DNA of 64,000 nt from assembly GCF_019973615.1 (NCBI RefSeq), contig NZ_AP024238.1, forward strand, positions 186,001 to 250,000, written 5' to 3'. Each line of letters begins with the position of its first letter. Position 1 is the first letter of the stretch. The DNA is from Rhodoferax lithotrophicus. GTDB lineage: Bacteria; Pseudomonadota; Gammaproteobacteria; Burkholderiales; Burkholderiaceae_C. A program made the position numbers and the translations under genes. Under the pieces are notes generated by a model. It did not search any database. It was not told where the DNA came from and saw only the letters and a program-made list of their open reading frames with translations. Positions 44,172 through 52,711 of this stretch are shown one piece after another.

Positions 44172-45474
44172 AGACGACGAACTGATGGGCGAATCCTTGT
44201 CTGACCGATTCGGTCTGGAAGGTTTTGAGCATGACTGGTACCGCACCGGAGCAGAGGCCCTGGCAGCCTTGCGTAGCCTGAGCTACGCCCTGGTCGTCAG
44301 TGACATCCGGCTGCCCGACATCACCGGGGATGTGCTGTTTGAGCAGTTGCTCACCGAAGGTCAGCGTTTGCCGCCCTTCATATTCATCACCGGCCATGGC
44401 GAGATCGACTCTGCGGTCAATTTGCTCAAAAAAGGCGCACGTGACTACATCACCAAGCCTTTTGATCTGGATGCCTTGATCGACAAGATGGGGGACATCA
44501 TTTCACCTGTCATGGAAACCGGCATGAGTGGCCTGGGGCAGTCACCCGCCATGCGGCAGATTCAAACCATGTTGAAACGGCTGGCCAGCAGTACCGCTTC
44601 TGTACTGATCACTGGTGAGTCTGGTGTTGGCAAGGAGCGCGTGGCCCGTGCGCTGCATGATTTGACGGGTCAGAACAAACCGTTTATTGCCGTCAACTGT
44701 GGTTCTTTGACGGAGAGCTTGCTGGAAGCCGAGCTCTTCGGCTACGAAAAAGGCGCTTTCACCGGCGCTGCCAGAACCAAAAAAGGTGTGTTTGAGCAGG
44801 CAGATGGTGGCACCTTATTTCTGGATGAAATTGGCGACACCCCGCCAGCCATGCAGGTCAGGCTGCTGCGTGCCCTGCAAGAGCGAAGTATTGTGCGTGT
44901 GGGGGGTGAAACCCTGATTCCCGTGAATATTCGCCTGGTGTGCGCCACCCATCAGATATTGCAGGAGCGTGTGGTCAGTGGCGTTTTTCGTGAAGACCTG
45001 TACTACCGGATCAATGTGGTGGAGTTGCGTATTCCACCACTGCGCGAGCGCCCTGAAGACATTTTGCCCCTGGCCCACACCCTGTTGGCAGAAATTGCAG
45101 CCACCAGTGACAAATCTCCGCCTGGCTTTACCGCCGCTGCCAAACATGCGATCAAGGCCTACCCCTGGCCAGGCAACATCCGGGAACTGAAAAACAGTCT
45201 GGAGCGCGCCAGCCTGATGTGTGATGGGCCCTTGATTTCACACGACATCTTGTTCGAGCGCCCTGCGCCTGTGCTGTTCAGCCAGCAGGATCTGGCGGGA
45301 AGTTTGCGTGACTACCTGGGGGAGTGTGAGCGTGACTTCATTGTTCGTGCGCTCGTGGCTTGTCAATGGCAAATCCAATTGTGTGCCGACTCACTTGGCA
45401 TCAGCCGGAAAAACCTTTGGGAAAAGATGCGTCGTTTTGGCATCGATAAAGAGAACACCATTCACCTGGTGTGA
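44137..45474 (+). CDS. Sigma54-dependent NtrC-family response regulator
   Basis: A 445-residue activator. Receiver domain residues 5-120 with Asp56 in VVSDIRLPD; AAA+ domain with Walker A GESGVGKE at 160-167 and the sigma54 contact loop GAFTGA at 206-211; C-terminal Fis-like helix-turn-helix (CADSLGISRKNLWEKMRR). The ATG at 44137 lies 35 bases inside the kinase gene. It should bind the palindromes at 41.66-41.83 kb and fire the sigma54 promoter at 41.51 kb. Confidence 0.93.
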   Translation: MKPPSNRICLIEDDELMGESLSDRFGLEGFEHDWYRTGAEALAALRSLSYALVVSDIRLPDITGDVLFEQLLTEGQRLPPFIFITGHGEIDSAVNLLKKGARDYITKPFDLDALIDKMGDIISPVMETGMSGLGQSPAMRQIQTMLKRLASSTASVLITGESGVGKERVARALHDLTGQNKPFIAVNCGSLTESLLEAELFGYEKGAFTGAARTKKGVFEQADGGTLFLDEIGDTPPAMQVRLLRALQERSIVRVGGETLIPVNIRLVCATHQILQERVVSGVFREDLYYRINVVELRIPPLRERPEDILPLAHTLLAEIAATSDKSPPGFTAAAKHAIKAYPWPGNIRELKNSLERASLMCDGPLISHDILFERPAPVLFSQQDLAGSLRDYLGECERDFIVRALVACQWQIQLCADSLGISRKNLWEKMRRFGIDKENTIHLV

Positions 45475-45519
45475 CAACTCCGACCCCAGTCTTGTCTGGC
45501 CGGCCAGCCCGTGGGCAGG

Positions 45520-45822
45520 TCAAACGTCCAGCGTGCAGGCCAGCACCCGGTGCGCCACCAGATCCAGCGCCGGTTTGACATTGCCTTGCTTGTCCGTCCA
45601 GACCTTGGGGGTCAGGTGGCCGCTGGTGGCTACCGAATCCCCATCACGCAAGTCCATCAGGGTTTCGCACGGCAGCGCGTCAAAGGCGATGACGTTGACG
45701 ATCAGCGGCTCACCGTCGTGGGTCTGGGCACGCACCCGTGCCACAACAAAGCTGCGCTCGCCCTTGCCCTTGCGCTGTTCCGGGTCGCCCATCAGCCGCC
45801 CGGCAATCAAACCATCAATCAT
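45520..45822 (-). CDS. Single-stranded-DNA-binding-like OB-fold protein
   Basis: A 100-residue protein with the beginning MIDGLIAGRLMGDPEQR, the strand pattern RSFVVARVRAQTHDGEPLIVNVIAFD and GDSVATSGHLTPKVW, as in short SSB-like OB folds. It lacks the acidic C-terminal tail of normal SSB. It may act in replication restart or DNA binding but this is not certain. The start at 45822 was chosen because upstream residues overlap the divergent thioesterase and do not fit an OB fold. Confidence 0.75.
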   Translation of the reverse strand: MIDGLIAGRLMGDPEQRKGKGERSFVVARVRAQTHDGEPLIVNVIAFDALPCETLMDLRDGDSVATSGHLTPKVWTDKQGNVKPALDLVAHRVLACTLDV

Positions 45823-45916
45823 CACGTGTCCTTGAAAAGAGGTATGGCATGGTAGCGGTTGCCGCTGCGCCGTCTGGACGCTGGCTATAGTGGAGCCATT
45901 TTTTTGTGATGGGACT

Positions 45917-46351
45917 ATGTTGATGCGAATTTGGAAACAAGACATTTCAGTGGAAATCCTCACCGCCATCAGTGCCGACTCGGCCGTCAGTCATCTGGGT
46001 ATTGAGTTTCTGGAGGTGGGTGAGGACTTTATTCGCGCCCGCGTGCCGGTGGATGCCCGCACGCGCCAGCCTTATGGCCTGCTGCATGGCGGGGTCAGTG
46101 TGGTGCTGGCCGAAACGCTGGGCTCCTGCGGGGCGCATTTTTCCTGCGCACCAGGGTTCAAGGCGGTGGGCTTGGACATCAATGCCAACCATTTACGCGG
46201 GGTGACCAGCGGCTGGGTCACCGGTGTCGCCCACCCGGTTCACCTGGGCCGCACCACCCAGGTGTGGCAGATTGACATGGCCAACGATGCTGGTGAGCGC
46301 ACCTGCGTGTCGCGCCTCACCATGACTATCCTGGCACCCAGAAATATATAA
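45917..46351 (+). CDS. Hotdog-fold thioesterase (PaaI/EntH type)
   Basis: A 144-residue hotdog protein with the active-site helix GLLHGGVSVVLAETLGSCGA (residues 53-72) and the strand GLDINANHLRGV. Similar proteins hydrolyse aromatic acyl-CoAs or proofread acyl carriers. Start is one of two near ATG codons (45917 or 45923). It is divergent from the OB-fold gene, and its stop lies just inside a repeat copy. Confidence 0.87.
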   Translation: MLMRIWKQDISVEILTAISADSAVSHLGIEFLEVGEDFIRARVPVDARTRQPYGLLHGGVSVVLAETLGSCGAHFSCAPGFKAVGLDINANHLRGVTSGWVTGVAHPVHLGRTTQVWQIDMANDAGERTCVSRLTMTILAPRNI

Positions 46352-46395
46352 GAAATCAGGCTCTAGTGCCCGTTGAATAAGCGCAAGAAGCTATT
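46348..46395 (-). repeat. Dispersed palindromic repeat, copy 8
   Basis: On the minus strand AATAGCTTCTTGCGCTTATTC, then GCACTAGAGCCTGATTTC. It overlaps the stop codon of the thioesterase gene and precedes the convergent adenosyltransferase gene. Confidence 0.87.
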
Positions 46396-46429
46396 TAATA
46401 GATAGCAGTTGACGCTCTCAACGGGTGAT

Positions 46430-47020
46430 TCAGCTAGTGGCTGAATCGGCATCGGCGCGCGCCATGCGCGTGCTGTGCCAGTACACGTCGTCACCAACAC
46501 TGCCGTCGCTGCGGTGGCGGTTGAGCACCCGGGCCAATACAAACATCAGATCCGACAGGCGGTTCAGATACTGGCGGGGCGTGTCTTTCAGGGCTTCCTG
46601 GCCTTCCAGCGCCACCACGGCCCGCTCGGCGCGGCGTGCCACGGTGCGGCACACATGGGCCTGGCTGGCCGCTCTTGTACCGGCGGGCAAAATGAATTCC
46701 TGCAGCTTGGGCAGTGCGGCATTGTGCTCGGCCAAGGCATCATCCAGCGCCAGAACGGCTTGCGGCTTGAGCAATTCAAAGCCGGGAATCGACAGCTCGC
46801 CGCCCAGATTAAAAAGCTCGTGCTGAATCTCGATCAGCAGGCTGCGCACAGCCTCTGGCATGGGCTCACACAGCAACACACCGATGTGTGAGTTGAGTTC
46901 GTCCACGTCACCCATGGCATGTACACGCAAGCTGTTTTTGGAGACGCGGGTGTTGTCGCCCAAGCCGGTGGTGCCGTTGTCGCCCGTGCGGGTGGCGATT
47001 TGTGTCAGTCTATTGCCCAT
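46430..47020 (-). CDS. Cob(I)alamin adenosyltransferase, PduO type
   Basis: A 196-residue PduO-family enzyme with the N-terminal ATP-binding TRTGDNGTTGLGDNTRVSK and later RRAERAVVAL and LNRLSDLMFVLAR. It transfers the adenosyl group of ATP to reduced corrinoid to make coenzyme B12. Single gene; the two-component gene lies 23 bases upstream on the same strand. No B12-dependent enzyme is visible here. Confidence 0.93.
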   Translation of the reverse strand: MGNRLTQIATRTGDNGTTGLGDNTRVSKNSLRVHAMGDVDELNSHIGVLLCEPMPEAVRSLLIEIQHELFNLGGELSIPGFELLKPQAVLALDDALAEHNAALPKLQEFILPAGTRAASQAHVCRTVARRAERAVVALEGQEALKDTPRQYLNRLSDLMFVLARVLNRHRSDGSVGDDVYWHSTRMARADADSATS

Positions 47021-47043
47021 AAACGGTTTCTTTCATGCGTGCC

Positions 47044-48636
47044 TCAAGCGTTGGGGGTGGTCGGATCAAACGTGTGCCGTGGCAAGGTCACGGTGATGGC
47101 GGTGCGGTTGTCCGCATCACTGGTGTCCATGCGGATGCTGCCATTTTGTGCTTTGGCCAGCAATTGGGCCGAATAGGTGCCAATGCCGCTACCCCCTGTC
47201 TTGCCGCTGGTGGAAAACTTGTCAAAAAATCGGTCACGCAGCTCCGGCGGCACCACCCCATGGTTGCTGATCTCGATCCGCAGGGGTGCTTCATCGCGCA
47301 GAGCCACCACCACACGGGTACCCGGTGGTGCTGCTTCACAGGCATTTTTGATCAGGTTTTGAAACATGGAGTAACACAGGTTGGCATCACCCAGCGCTTG
47401 CGGCAGCTCGGTACCCACCGGGGTGTCTGTGTCAACCTCGATGGTCAGGCCCTTGTCAAAAAACGTGCTGCGGGACAAATCCACGATACGGTGCAAGATG
47501 TCACCAATATCAATAGGTACAGCTTTGAGCTTGAAATTGCCGGTTTCCATTTTGTAGAGCTCGCCCGACAGGTTGACCATGTCAATGACCTGCTGGGCGG
47601 TTTTTTCTACCAGGCGCAGTTTCTCCACATGCCGGGGGTGCATGGTGTCGTCATCGGCCAGGTTTTGCACCATGCCGACAATGCCCGCCAGTGAGCCTTT
47701 GATGTCATGGCGGGTGGTGTTTTCAACGTCTTCGCGCAGCATGCTGGCATCCAGCATGGCATCAAAGTCAGCTTGCAGCTTGCGTCGCATGTCGATGTAT
47801 TTGATGAAGTTGCGCACCTTGGCACGCAGCGCTTTGGGGTCAGAGCTTTTCAGCACAAAGTCCACTGCGCCCAGTTCCATGCCTTTCAGGCGGGTTTCTT
47901 CGTCGGCGGAGCCGGTCACAAAGATCACCGGAATCTGCGCCGTTTCAGGCCGCGTATGCAGCTGGCGCACCACCTCAAAGCCGTCCATGCCGGGCATCAT
48001 CACATCCATCAGCAGCAGGTCCGGGATGGGCTCGGCACGGCACAAGGCCAGGGCCGAAAGTCCGTCCGTGGCGGTGACCACCTGGTATTCGTCCTTGAAC
48101 ATCTGCTCCAGCAGCCGCAGGGTCACGGGGTAATCGTCCACCACCAGAATACGCGACGGTGCCAGTGTGGTGTCGGTGGCGCGGCGGTTGTAGGTGTGTG
48201 CACTCGACGTGCCGGCAGGACGGTTGGTGGGTGTCAGACCGTTGCTGGGTCGTGCCGGGCCAGAAAGCACTTTCTCCAGGCGGGTGCGCAGGTTGCCCGC
48301 GTTATATGGTTTCACCAGCAAGCCACTTACTCCGGCTTGAATCACCTCTTCAATACGCTGGCGTTCGGCCTCGGCGGTGATCATCAAAAACGGCAGCTTG
48401 ACCATTTTGGGGTCGGATCGCACGGTTTTGAGCAAATCCAGCCCGGACATCACCGGCATGTTCCAGTCGCACAACACTACGTCGATCTTGCTGTTGCGCA
48501 AAATATCCAGGCCCATGGCACCGTTGCGGGCGGTCTTGATTTTTTCGCACCCCAGGGCCCGCAACTGGTTCACAGTGACGGCACGCATGAGCTCCAGATC
48601 ATCCACGACCAAGTAGGTCAGTTCATGCAGCTTCAT
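47044..48636 (-). CDS. Double-receiver histidine kinase-like protein
   Basis: A 530-residue cytoplasmic protein. Receiver 1 (residues 7-125) has Asp57 in CDWNMP; receiver 2 (about 165-285) has LLMDVMMPGMDG. A kinase module follows with H-box TTRHDIKGSLAG and ATPase motifs NLIKNACEA and GSGIGTYSAQLL. There is no membrane segment. The start at 48636 (MKLHELTYLVVDD) sets the receiver at the N-terminus. Probably an intermediate in a phosphorelay; partners are not next to it. Confidence 0.9.
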   Translation of the reverse strand: MKLHELTYLVVDDLELMRAVTVNQLRALGCEKIKTARNGAMGLDILRNSKIDVVLCDWNMPVMSGLDLLKTVRSDPKMVKLPFLMITAEAERQRIEEVIQAGVSGLLVKPYNAGNLRTRLEKVLSGPARPSNGLTPTNRPAGTSSAHTYNRRATDTTLAPSRILVVDDYPVTLRLLEQMFKDEYQVVTATDGLSALALCRAEPIPDLLLMDVMMPGMDGFEVVRQLHTRPETAQIPVIFVTGSADEETRLKGMELGAVDFVLKSSDPKALRAKVRNFIKYIDMRRKLQADFDAMLDASMLREDVENTTRHDIKGSLAGIVGMVQNLADDDTMHPRHVEKLRLVEKTAQQVIDMVNLSGELYKMETGNFKLKAVPIDIGDILHRIVDLSRSTFFDKGLTIEVDTDTPVGTELPQALGDANLCYSMFQNLIKNACEAAPPGTRVVVALRDEAPLRIEISNHGVVPPELRDRFFDKFSTSGKTGGSGIGTYSAQLLAKAQNGSIRMDTSDADNRTAITVTLPRHTFDPTTPNA

Positions 48637-48763
48637 ACGGTTGTACAGTGGCGTTTCATAAAGCTTGATTATCACGGAGTTGCACCACCCGCGCACCTGT
48701 CTTGTCAATCCGTGCAGCGCCCTGATCTAGAGGTTTGGAACGGTTCATACCCAGGAGGTTGGC

Positions 48764-49591
48764 ATGCTCACTATTCGCGCTCCCGCCGTCGCCGGCACCT
48801 TTTACCCCGGCCTGGCGACCGATTTATCCGACGACATTGCGGCCTTGCTGGCCAACGCTGCACAAGACCGTGCCAAGCCGCCCAAAGTGCCGCATGACAC
48901 GCCCAAGGCACTCATCGTGCCACACGCGGGCTATATCTATTCGGGCTCCACCGCCGCTCTGGCCTACCAATGCCTGGCCGCTGGTCGCCAGCGTATCCGG
49001 CGGGTGGTGTTGCTCGGGCCGGTGCACCGGGTGCCGGTGCATGGTCTGGCCTTGCCCGGGGCAACAGCCTTTGACACCCCGCTGGGGCGCATCCCGATAG
49101 ACACCGTGGCCGTGGCGGCGTTGGCCCACCTGCCGCAGGTGGTGACCAGTCCGGCCGCACATGCGCAGGAACATTCGCTGGAGGTGCAGCTGCCCTTTTT
49201 GCAGACGGTGCTGGACAGATTTACCCTGATCCCGCTGGCCGTGGGGGATGCCACACCCCGTGAAGTGGCCGAGGTGCTGGAGCTGCTGTGGGGCGGGTCG
49301 GAGACCCTGATCGTCATCAGCTCGGATTTGTCACACTTCCTGCCCTACCGCAGCGCCCAGAAGGTGGATCAGGACACGGTGCAGCACATCCTGCAGCTCG
49401 ACAGCCACCTCACCCATGAGCAAGCCTGTGGCGGCACACCGGTGAATGGCCTGCTGCTGGCGGCCCGCAAACACCAACTGCAACCCGAGTTGCTCGGGCT
49501 GTGCAACTCGGGCGACACCGCGGGCGACAAAATTCGGGTGGTGGGCTACGCTGCCGTGGCTTTCCGGCAAGGGGGGCATCATGAACACTGA
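48764..49591 (+). CDS. amrB: AmmeMemoRadiSam system protein B (MEMO1 family)
   Basis: A 275-residue MEMO-like protein. It shows APAVAGTFYPG at the start, HAGYIYSGSTAALAYQ, AQEHSLEVQLPFLQ and SSDLSHFLPY, which hold the His/Asp/Cys-type metal-binding site. The family is related in fold to class III dioxygenases. It is the first of three coupled genes whose joint function is unknown. Confidence 0.93.
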   Translation: MLTIRAPAVAGTFYPGLATDLSDDIAALLANAAQDRAKPPKVPHDTPKALIVPHAGYIYSGSTAALAYQCLAAGRQRIRRVVLLGPVHRVPVHGLALPGATAFDTPLGRIPIDTVAVAALAHLPQVVTSPAAHAQEHSLEVQLPFLQTVLDRFTLIPLAVGDATPREVAEVLELLWGGSETLIVISSDLSHFLPYRSAQKVDQDTVQHILQLDSHLTHEQACGGTPVNGLLLAARKHQLQPELLGLCNSGDTAGDKIRVVGYAAVAFRQGGHHEH

Positions 49592-50180
49592 GTGCAACAC
49601 GCCGCTTCAAGCCACCGCAGAGGCCGCAACCGATGCGCGTGGCCCGGCCCTGCTGGCGCTGGCCCGCGCCGCCATCTCCACTGCGCTGGGCCAGCCCATG
49701 GCGGCGGATGCCTCTGCTGCCTGGCTGCAAGACCCTGGTGCCTGTTTTGTCACCCTGACCCAAGCGGGCCAATTACGTGGTTGCATCGGCTCACTACAAG
49801 CGCGGCGCAGCTTGCTGGCGGATGTCAAAGCCAACGCGGTGGCCGCCGCCCTGCAAGACCCGCGCTTTGCCCCGCTGGGCCTGGCTGAGCTGCCCCACAC
49901 CGAGATCGAGGTGTCGGTACTGTCACCGATGCAGCCGCTGGCGTTTACCGATGAGGCCGATGCCCTGGCCCACTTGCGCCCCGGTGTGGATGGTGTAGTT
50001 TTTGGATACAAGGCTTACCGCAGCACCTTTTTGCCGCAGGTGTGGGAGCAGTTGCCCGATCGGCTTGACTTCATGGCCCATCTGAAGCAAAAAGCCGGTC
50101 TGCCGCCCCATTTTTGGGCCCCTGGGGTGCGCTTGCAATGCTACACCGTGACCAAATTCAAGGAAGGAACTCTTTCATGA
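49581..50180 (+). CDS. amrA: AmmeMemoRadiSam system protein A (AMMECR1 family)
   Basis: A 199-residue AMMECR1-domain protein with the family core LRGCIGSLQARRSL (residues 64-77), FAPLGLAELPHTEIEVSVLSP and YRSTFLPQVWEQ. The start at ATG 49581 overlaps the end of amrB by 11 bases; the longer frame through amrB is not used. Role unknown; always seen with MEMO and a radical SAM enzyme in this system. Confidence 0.93.
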   Translation: MNTECNTPLQATAEAATDARGPALLALARAAISTALGQPMAADASAAWLQDPGACFVTLTQAGQLRGCIGSLQARRSLLADVKANAVAAALQDPRFAPLGLAELPHTEIEVSVLSPMQPLAFTDEADALAHLRPGVDGVVFGYKAYRSTFLPQVWEQLPDRLDFMAHLKQKAGLPPHFWAPGVRLQCYTVTKFKEGTLS

Positions 50181-51271
50181 ACACCTCGTCTGTCATGCCC
50201 TACCCGGCCCGTTACTGGCACATGCTGGCCGATGGCCGCATGCAATGTGACCTGTGCCCACGCGATTGTCATTTGCACGAGGGCCAGCGCGGGGCCTGTT
50301 TTGTGCGCCAGCGCCAGGGTGATCAAATGATTTTGACCACTTACGGGCGCTCCAGCGGCTTTTGTATTGACCCCATCGAGAAAAAACCGCTGAACCAGTT
50401 TTACCCCGGCTCCAGCGTGTTTTCATTTGGCACGGCGGGATGTAACCTGACCTGCAAGTTCTGCCAGAACTGGGACATCAGCAAATCGCGCGACATGGAC
50501 CGGCTGATGGATCAGGCCTCACCCGAGGCGATTGCCAACGCTGCCGTGCAGCACGGCTGCAAGAGTGTCGCCTTCACCTACAACGACCCGGTGATCTTTG
50601 CCGAATACGCGATGGACGTGGCCGATGCCTGCCATGCCCGTGGCGTACAAACGGTGGCAGTTACCGCAGGCTACATGCATGACCAGCCCAGGCGCGACTT
50701 CTACGCCAAGATGGACGCGGCCAACGTCGACCTGAAAGCGTTCACCGAAGACTTTTACTTCAAACTCACCAGTGCCCACCTGCAACCGGTGCTCGACACC
50801 CTGAGCTACCTGCAGCATGACACCGATGTGTGGCTGGAAATCACCACCCTGCTGATCCCCGGTTACAACGACTCGGAGGCCGAACTCAGCGCCCTGTGCC
50901 AGTGGATCAAAACTGAGCTGGGGCCGGATGTGCCGCTGCACTTTTCGGCCTTTCACCCCGACCACAAAATGCCGGATGTGCCCGCCACGCCGCCCGCCAC
51001 CCTGGTGCGTGCCCGCCAGACGGCGCTGAAAGCCGGGTTGAACTACGTCTACACCGGCAATGTGCACAACCTGGAGGGCGACACCACCTTTTGCCCGGCC
51101 TGCCAGACGCCGCTGATCGAGCGCGACTGGTATCTGATCAAACGCTACCGGCTCGATGCCCATGGCCATTGCCCGGACTGCGGCGCGGCCATTGCGGGCC
51201 GGTTTGATGCTCGCTGTGGCCACTTTGGCCGCCAGCGTATCCCTATCCACATGGGTGGATCCACCGCATAG
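50177..51271 (+). CDS. amrS: AmmeMemoRadiSam system radical SAM enzyme
   Basis: A 364-residue radical SAM protein with the cluster motif CNLTCKFC at about residues 93-100. It also has N-terminal CDLCPRDC and C-terminal CPAC and CPDC pairs that can bind further metal or iron-sulfur. Related to pyruvate formate-lyase activases. It overlaps amrA by four bases; the three genes clearly form one unit. Confidence 0.94.
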   Translation: MNTSSVMPYPARYWHMLADGRMQCDLCPRDCHLHEGQRGACFVRQRQGDQMILTTYGRSSGFCIDPIEKKPLNQFYPGSSVFSFGTAGCNLTCKFCQNWDISKSRDMDRLMDQASPEAIANAAVQHGCKSVAFTYNDPVIFAEYAMDVADACHARGVQTVAVTAGYMHDQPRRDFYAKMDAANVDLKAFTEDFYFKLTSAHLQPVLDTLSYLQHDTDVWLEITTLLIPGYNDSEAELSALCQWIKTELGPDVPLHFSAFHPDHKMPDVPATPPATLVRARQTALKAGLNYVYTGNVHNLEGDTTFCPACQTPLIERDWYLIKRYRLDAHGHCPDCGAAIAGRFDARCGHFGRQRIPIHMGGSTA

Positions 51272-51419
51272 TGAAAACCCAGGTTGCCCGGAGGATTACC
51301 CTCGATACCGTGGTGAAGCCCTTCATTGGCTGATGTGATGGTCGTGTTTGCGGTAAGCTGGTACACCACTGCCGCCGATGGCGGCCCGCTTTTTTGAAAC
51401 CACCGGATCGAGGTCAACC

Positions 51420-52685
51420 ATGTCTCAGTTTGAGATCAATCTGCGCGAAGCGATTTATTCATTGTCAGATGCCCTGGATTTGGTGGGCGTGACCCACATC
51501 CACCACGGCAAACGCGTGGCTTTTATGGCGGCTGAGGTGGGCAAATGGCTGCAATGGCCACGTCTGCAGCTGGATGATCTTTTTCAGGCCGCCATCCTGC
51601 ATGACTGCGGCGTGTCCAAAACCGCCGTGCATGCCAAACTGGCCCAGCTGGAGTGGGAGGAAGAGGGTGAGCACTGCCTGATTGGTGCCAACCTGCTGGC
51701 CAGTTGTGCCCTGCTGCGCCACTTGGCACCTATCGTGCGGCACCACCACACCCATTGGACGGATCTGAAAGACCTGGATTTGCCACAGACCGTCAAGCTC
51801 AGCGCCAATGGCATTTATCTGGTGGATCGCGTGGACATTCTGACCCTGAAATACGTCACGGGTGGCATTGACATCTTGTTGGGCAAAGACGAGATTCGCC
51901 AGCAGGTGTTGGCGCGCCGTGGCAGCTGGTTTTGTCCCGAACTGGTGGATGCTTTCATGGAATTGTCAGAATCCGAGGCCTTCTGGTTCATGCTGGAAAG
52001 TGACCATGTCAACGGCTATGTGGCCACCTGGCTGGCGCAAACCACCAAGCAACCCATGGCATTTGAAGACCTGAGCAGTCTGATGCACATTTTCTCCAGC
52101 ATTGTGGATGCCAAAAGCTCCTTCACCAAAGAACACTCCGATGGTGTGGCCAGTCTGGCCCGTTATCTGGGGGAACAAATGCAGTTGGAAGAAGACCGCT
52201 GCGACATGCTGGAGCTGGCCGGTTTGCTGCACGACATTGGCAAATTACGTGTTCCCGATGAATTGCTGGAAAAACCAGGCCCCTTGACTGCCAAAGAAAA
52301 GTACATCCTGAGCCGCCACAGTTTTGATACCTACAACATCTTGTGCAACATCAAGGGACTGGAGCGAATTGCGCTGTGGGCGGCCCAGCACCACGAACGG
52401 GTCAACGGCACGGGTTATCCGTACCACTCAGGCTCCAGCGCCTTGAGTCTTGAAGCCCGCATCATTGCGGTGGCGGATGTATTTCAGGCGCTAGCGCAGC
52501 GCAGACCCTACCGGGAGGCGTTGGCACAGGAAGACATCATCGGCATCCTGCAACAACAGGTGGCCAATGGCCGGCTTGACCCGGACGTGGTGGCCTGCGT
52601 GGCCAGCAATCTCCAATCCTGCTGGCAGGAGGCCATGCGGGTGATGCCCAACAGCGAGCCCGCGGCCACATCCCATTTCGGATAA
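51420..52685 (+). CDS. HD-GYP domain protein (cyclic-di-GMP phosphodiesterase-like)
   Basis: A 421-residue soluble protein with two HD domains: a first with HHGKRVAFMAAEVG and AAILHDCGVSK (residues 20-110), and a C-terminal HD-GYP domain (about 225-400) with HSDGVASLARYL, LLHDIGKLRVPDEL, HSFDTYNIL and HHERVNGTGYP. The metal ligands and the GYP motif are all present, so cyclic-di-GMP hydrolysis is likely. The start at 51420 has CGAGG upstream. Partner of the GGDEF-EAL protein is possible but they are far apart. Confidence 0.9.
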   Translation: MSQFEINLREAIYSLSDALDLVGVTHIHHGKRVAFMAAEVGKWLQWPRLQLDDLFQAAILHDCGVSKTAVHAKLAQLEWEEEGEHCLIGANLLASCALLRHLAPIVRHHHTHWTDLKDLDLPQTVKLSANGIYLVDRVDILTLKYVTGGIDILLGKDEIRQQVLARRGSWFCPELVDAFMELSESEAFWFMLESDHVNGYVATWLAQTTKQPMAFEDLSSLMHIFSSIVDAKSSFTKEHSDGVASLARYLGEQMQLEEDRCDMLELAGLLHDIGKLRVPDELLEKPGPLTAKEKYILSRHSFDTYNILCNIKGLERIALWAAQHHERVNGTGYPYHSGSSALSLEARIIAVADVFQALAQRRPYREALAQEDIIGILQQQVANGRLDPDVVACVASNLQSCWQEAMRVMPNSEPAATSHFG

Positions 52686-52711
52686 TGATCCCCTTATCCC
52701 GGAGCCACACC

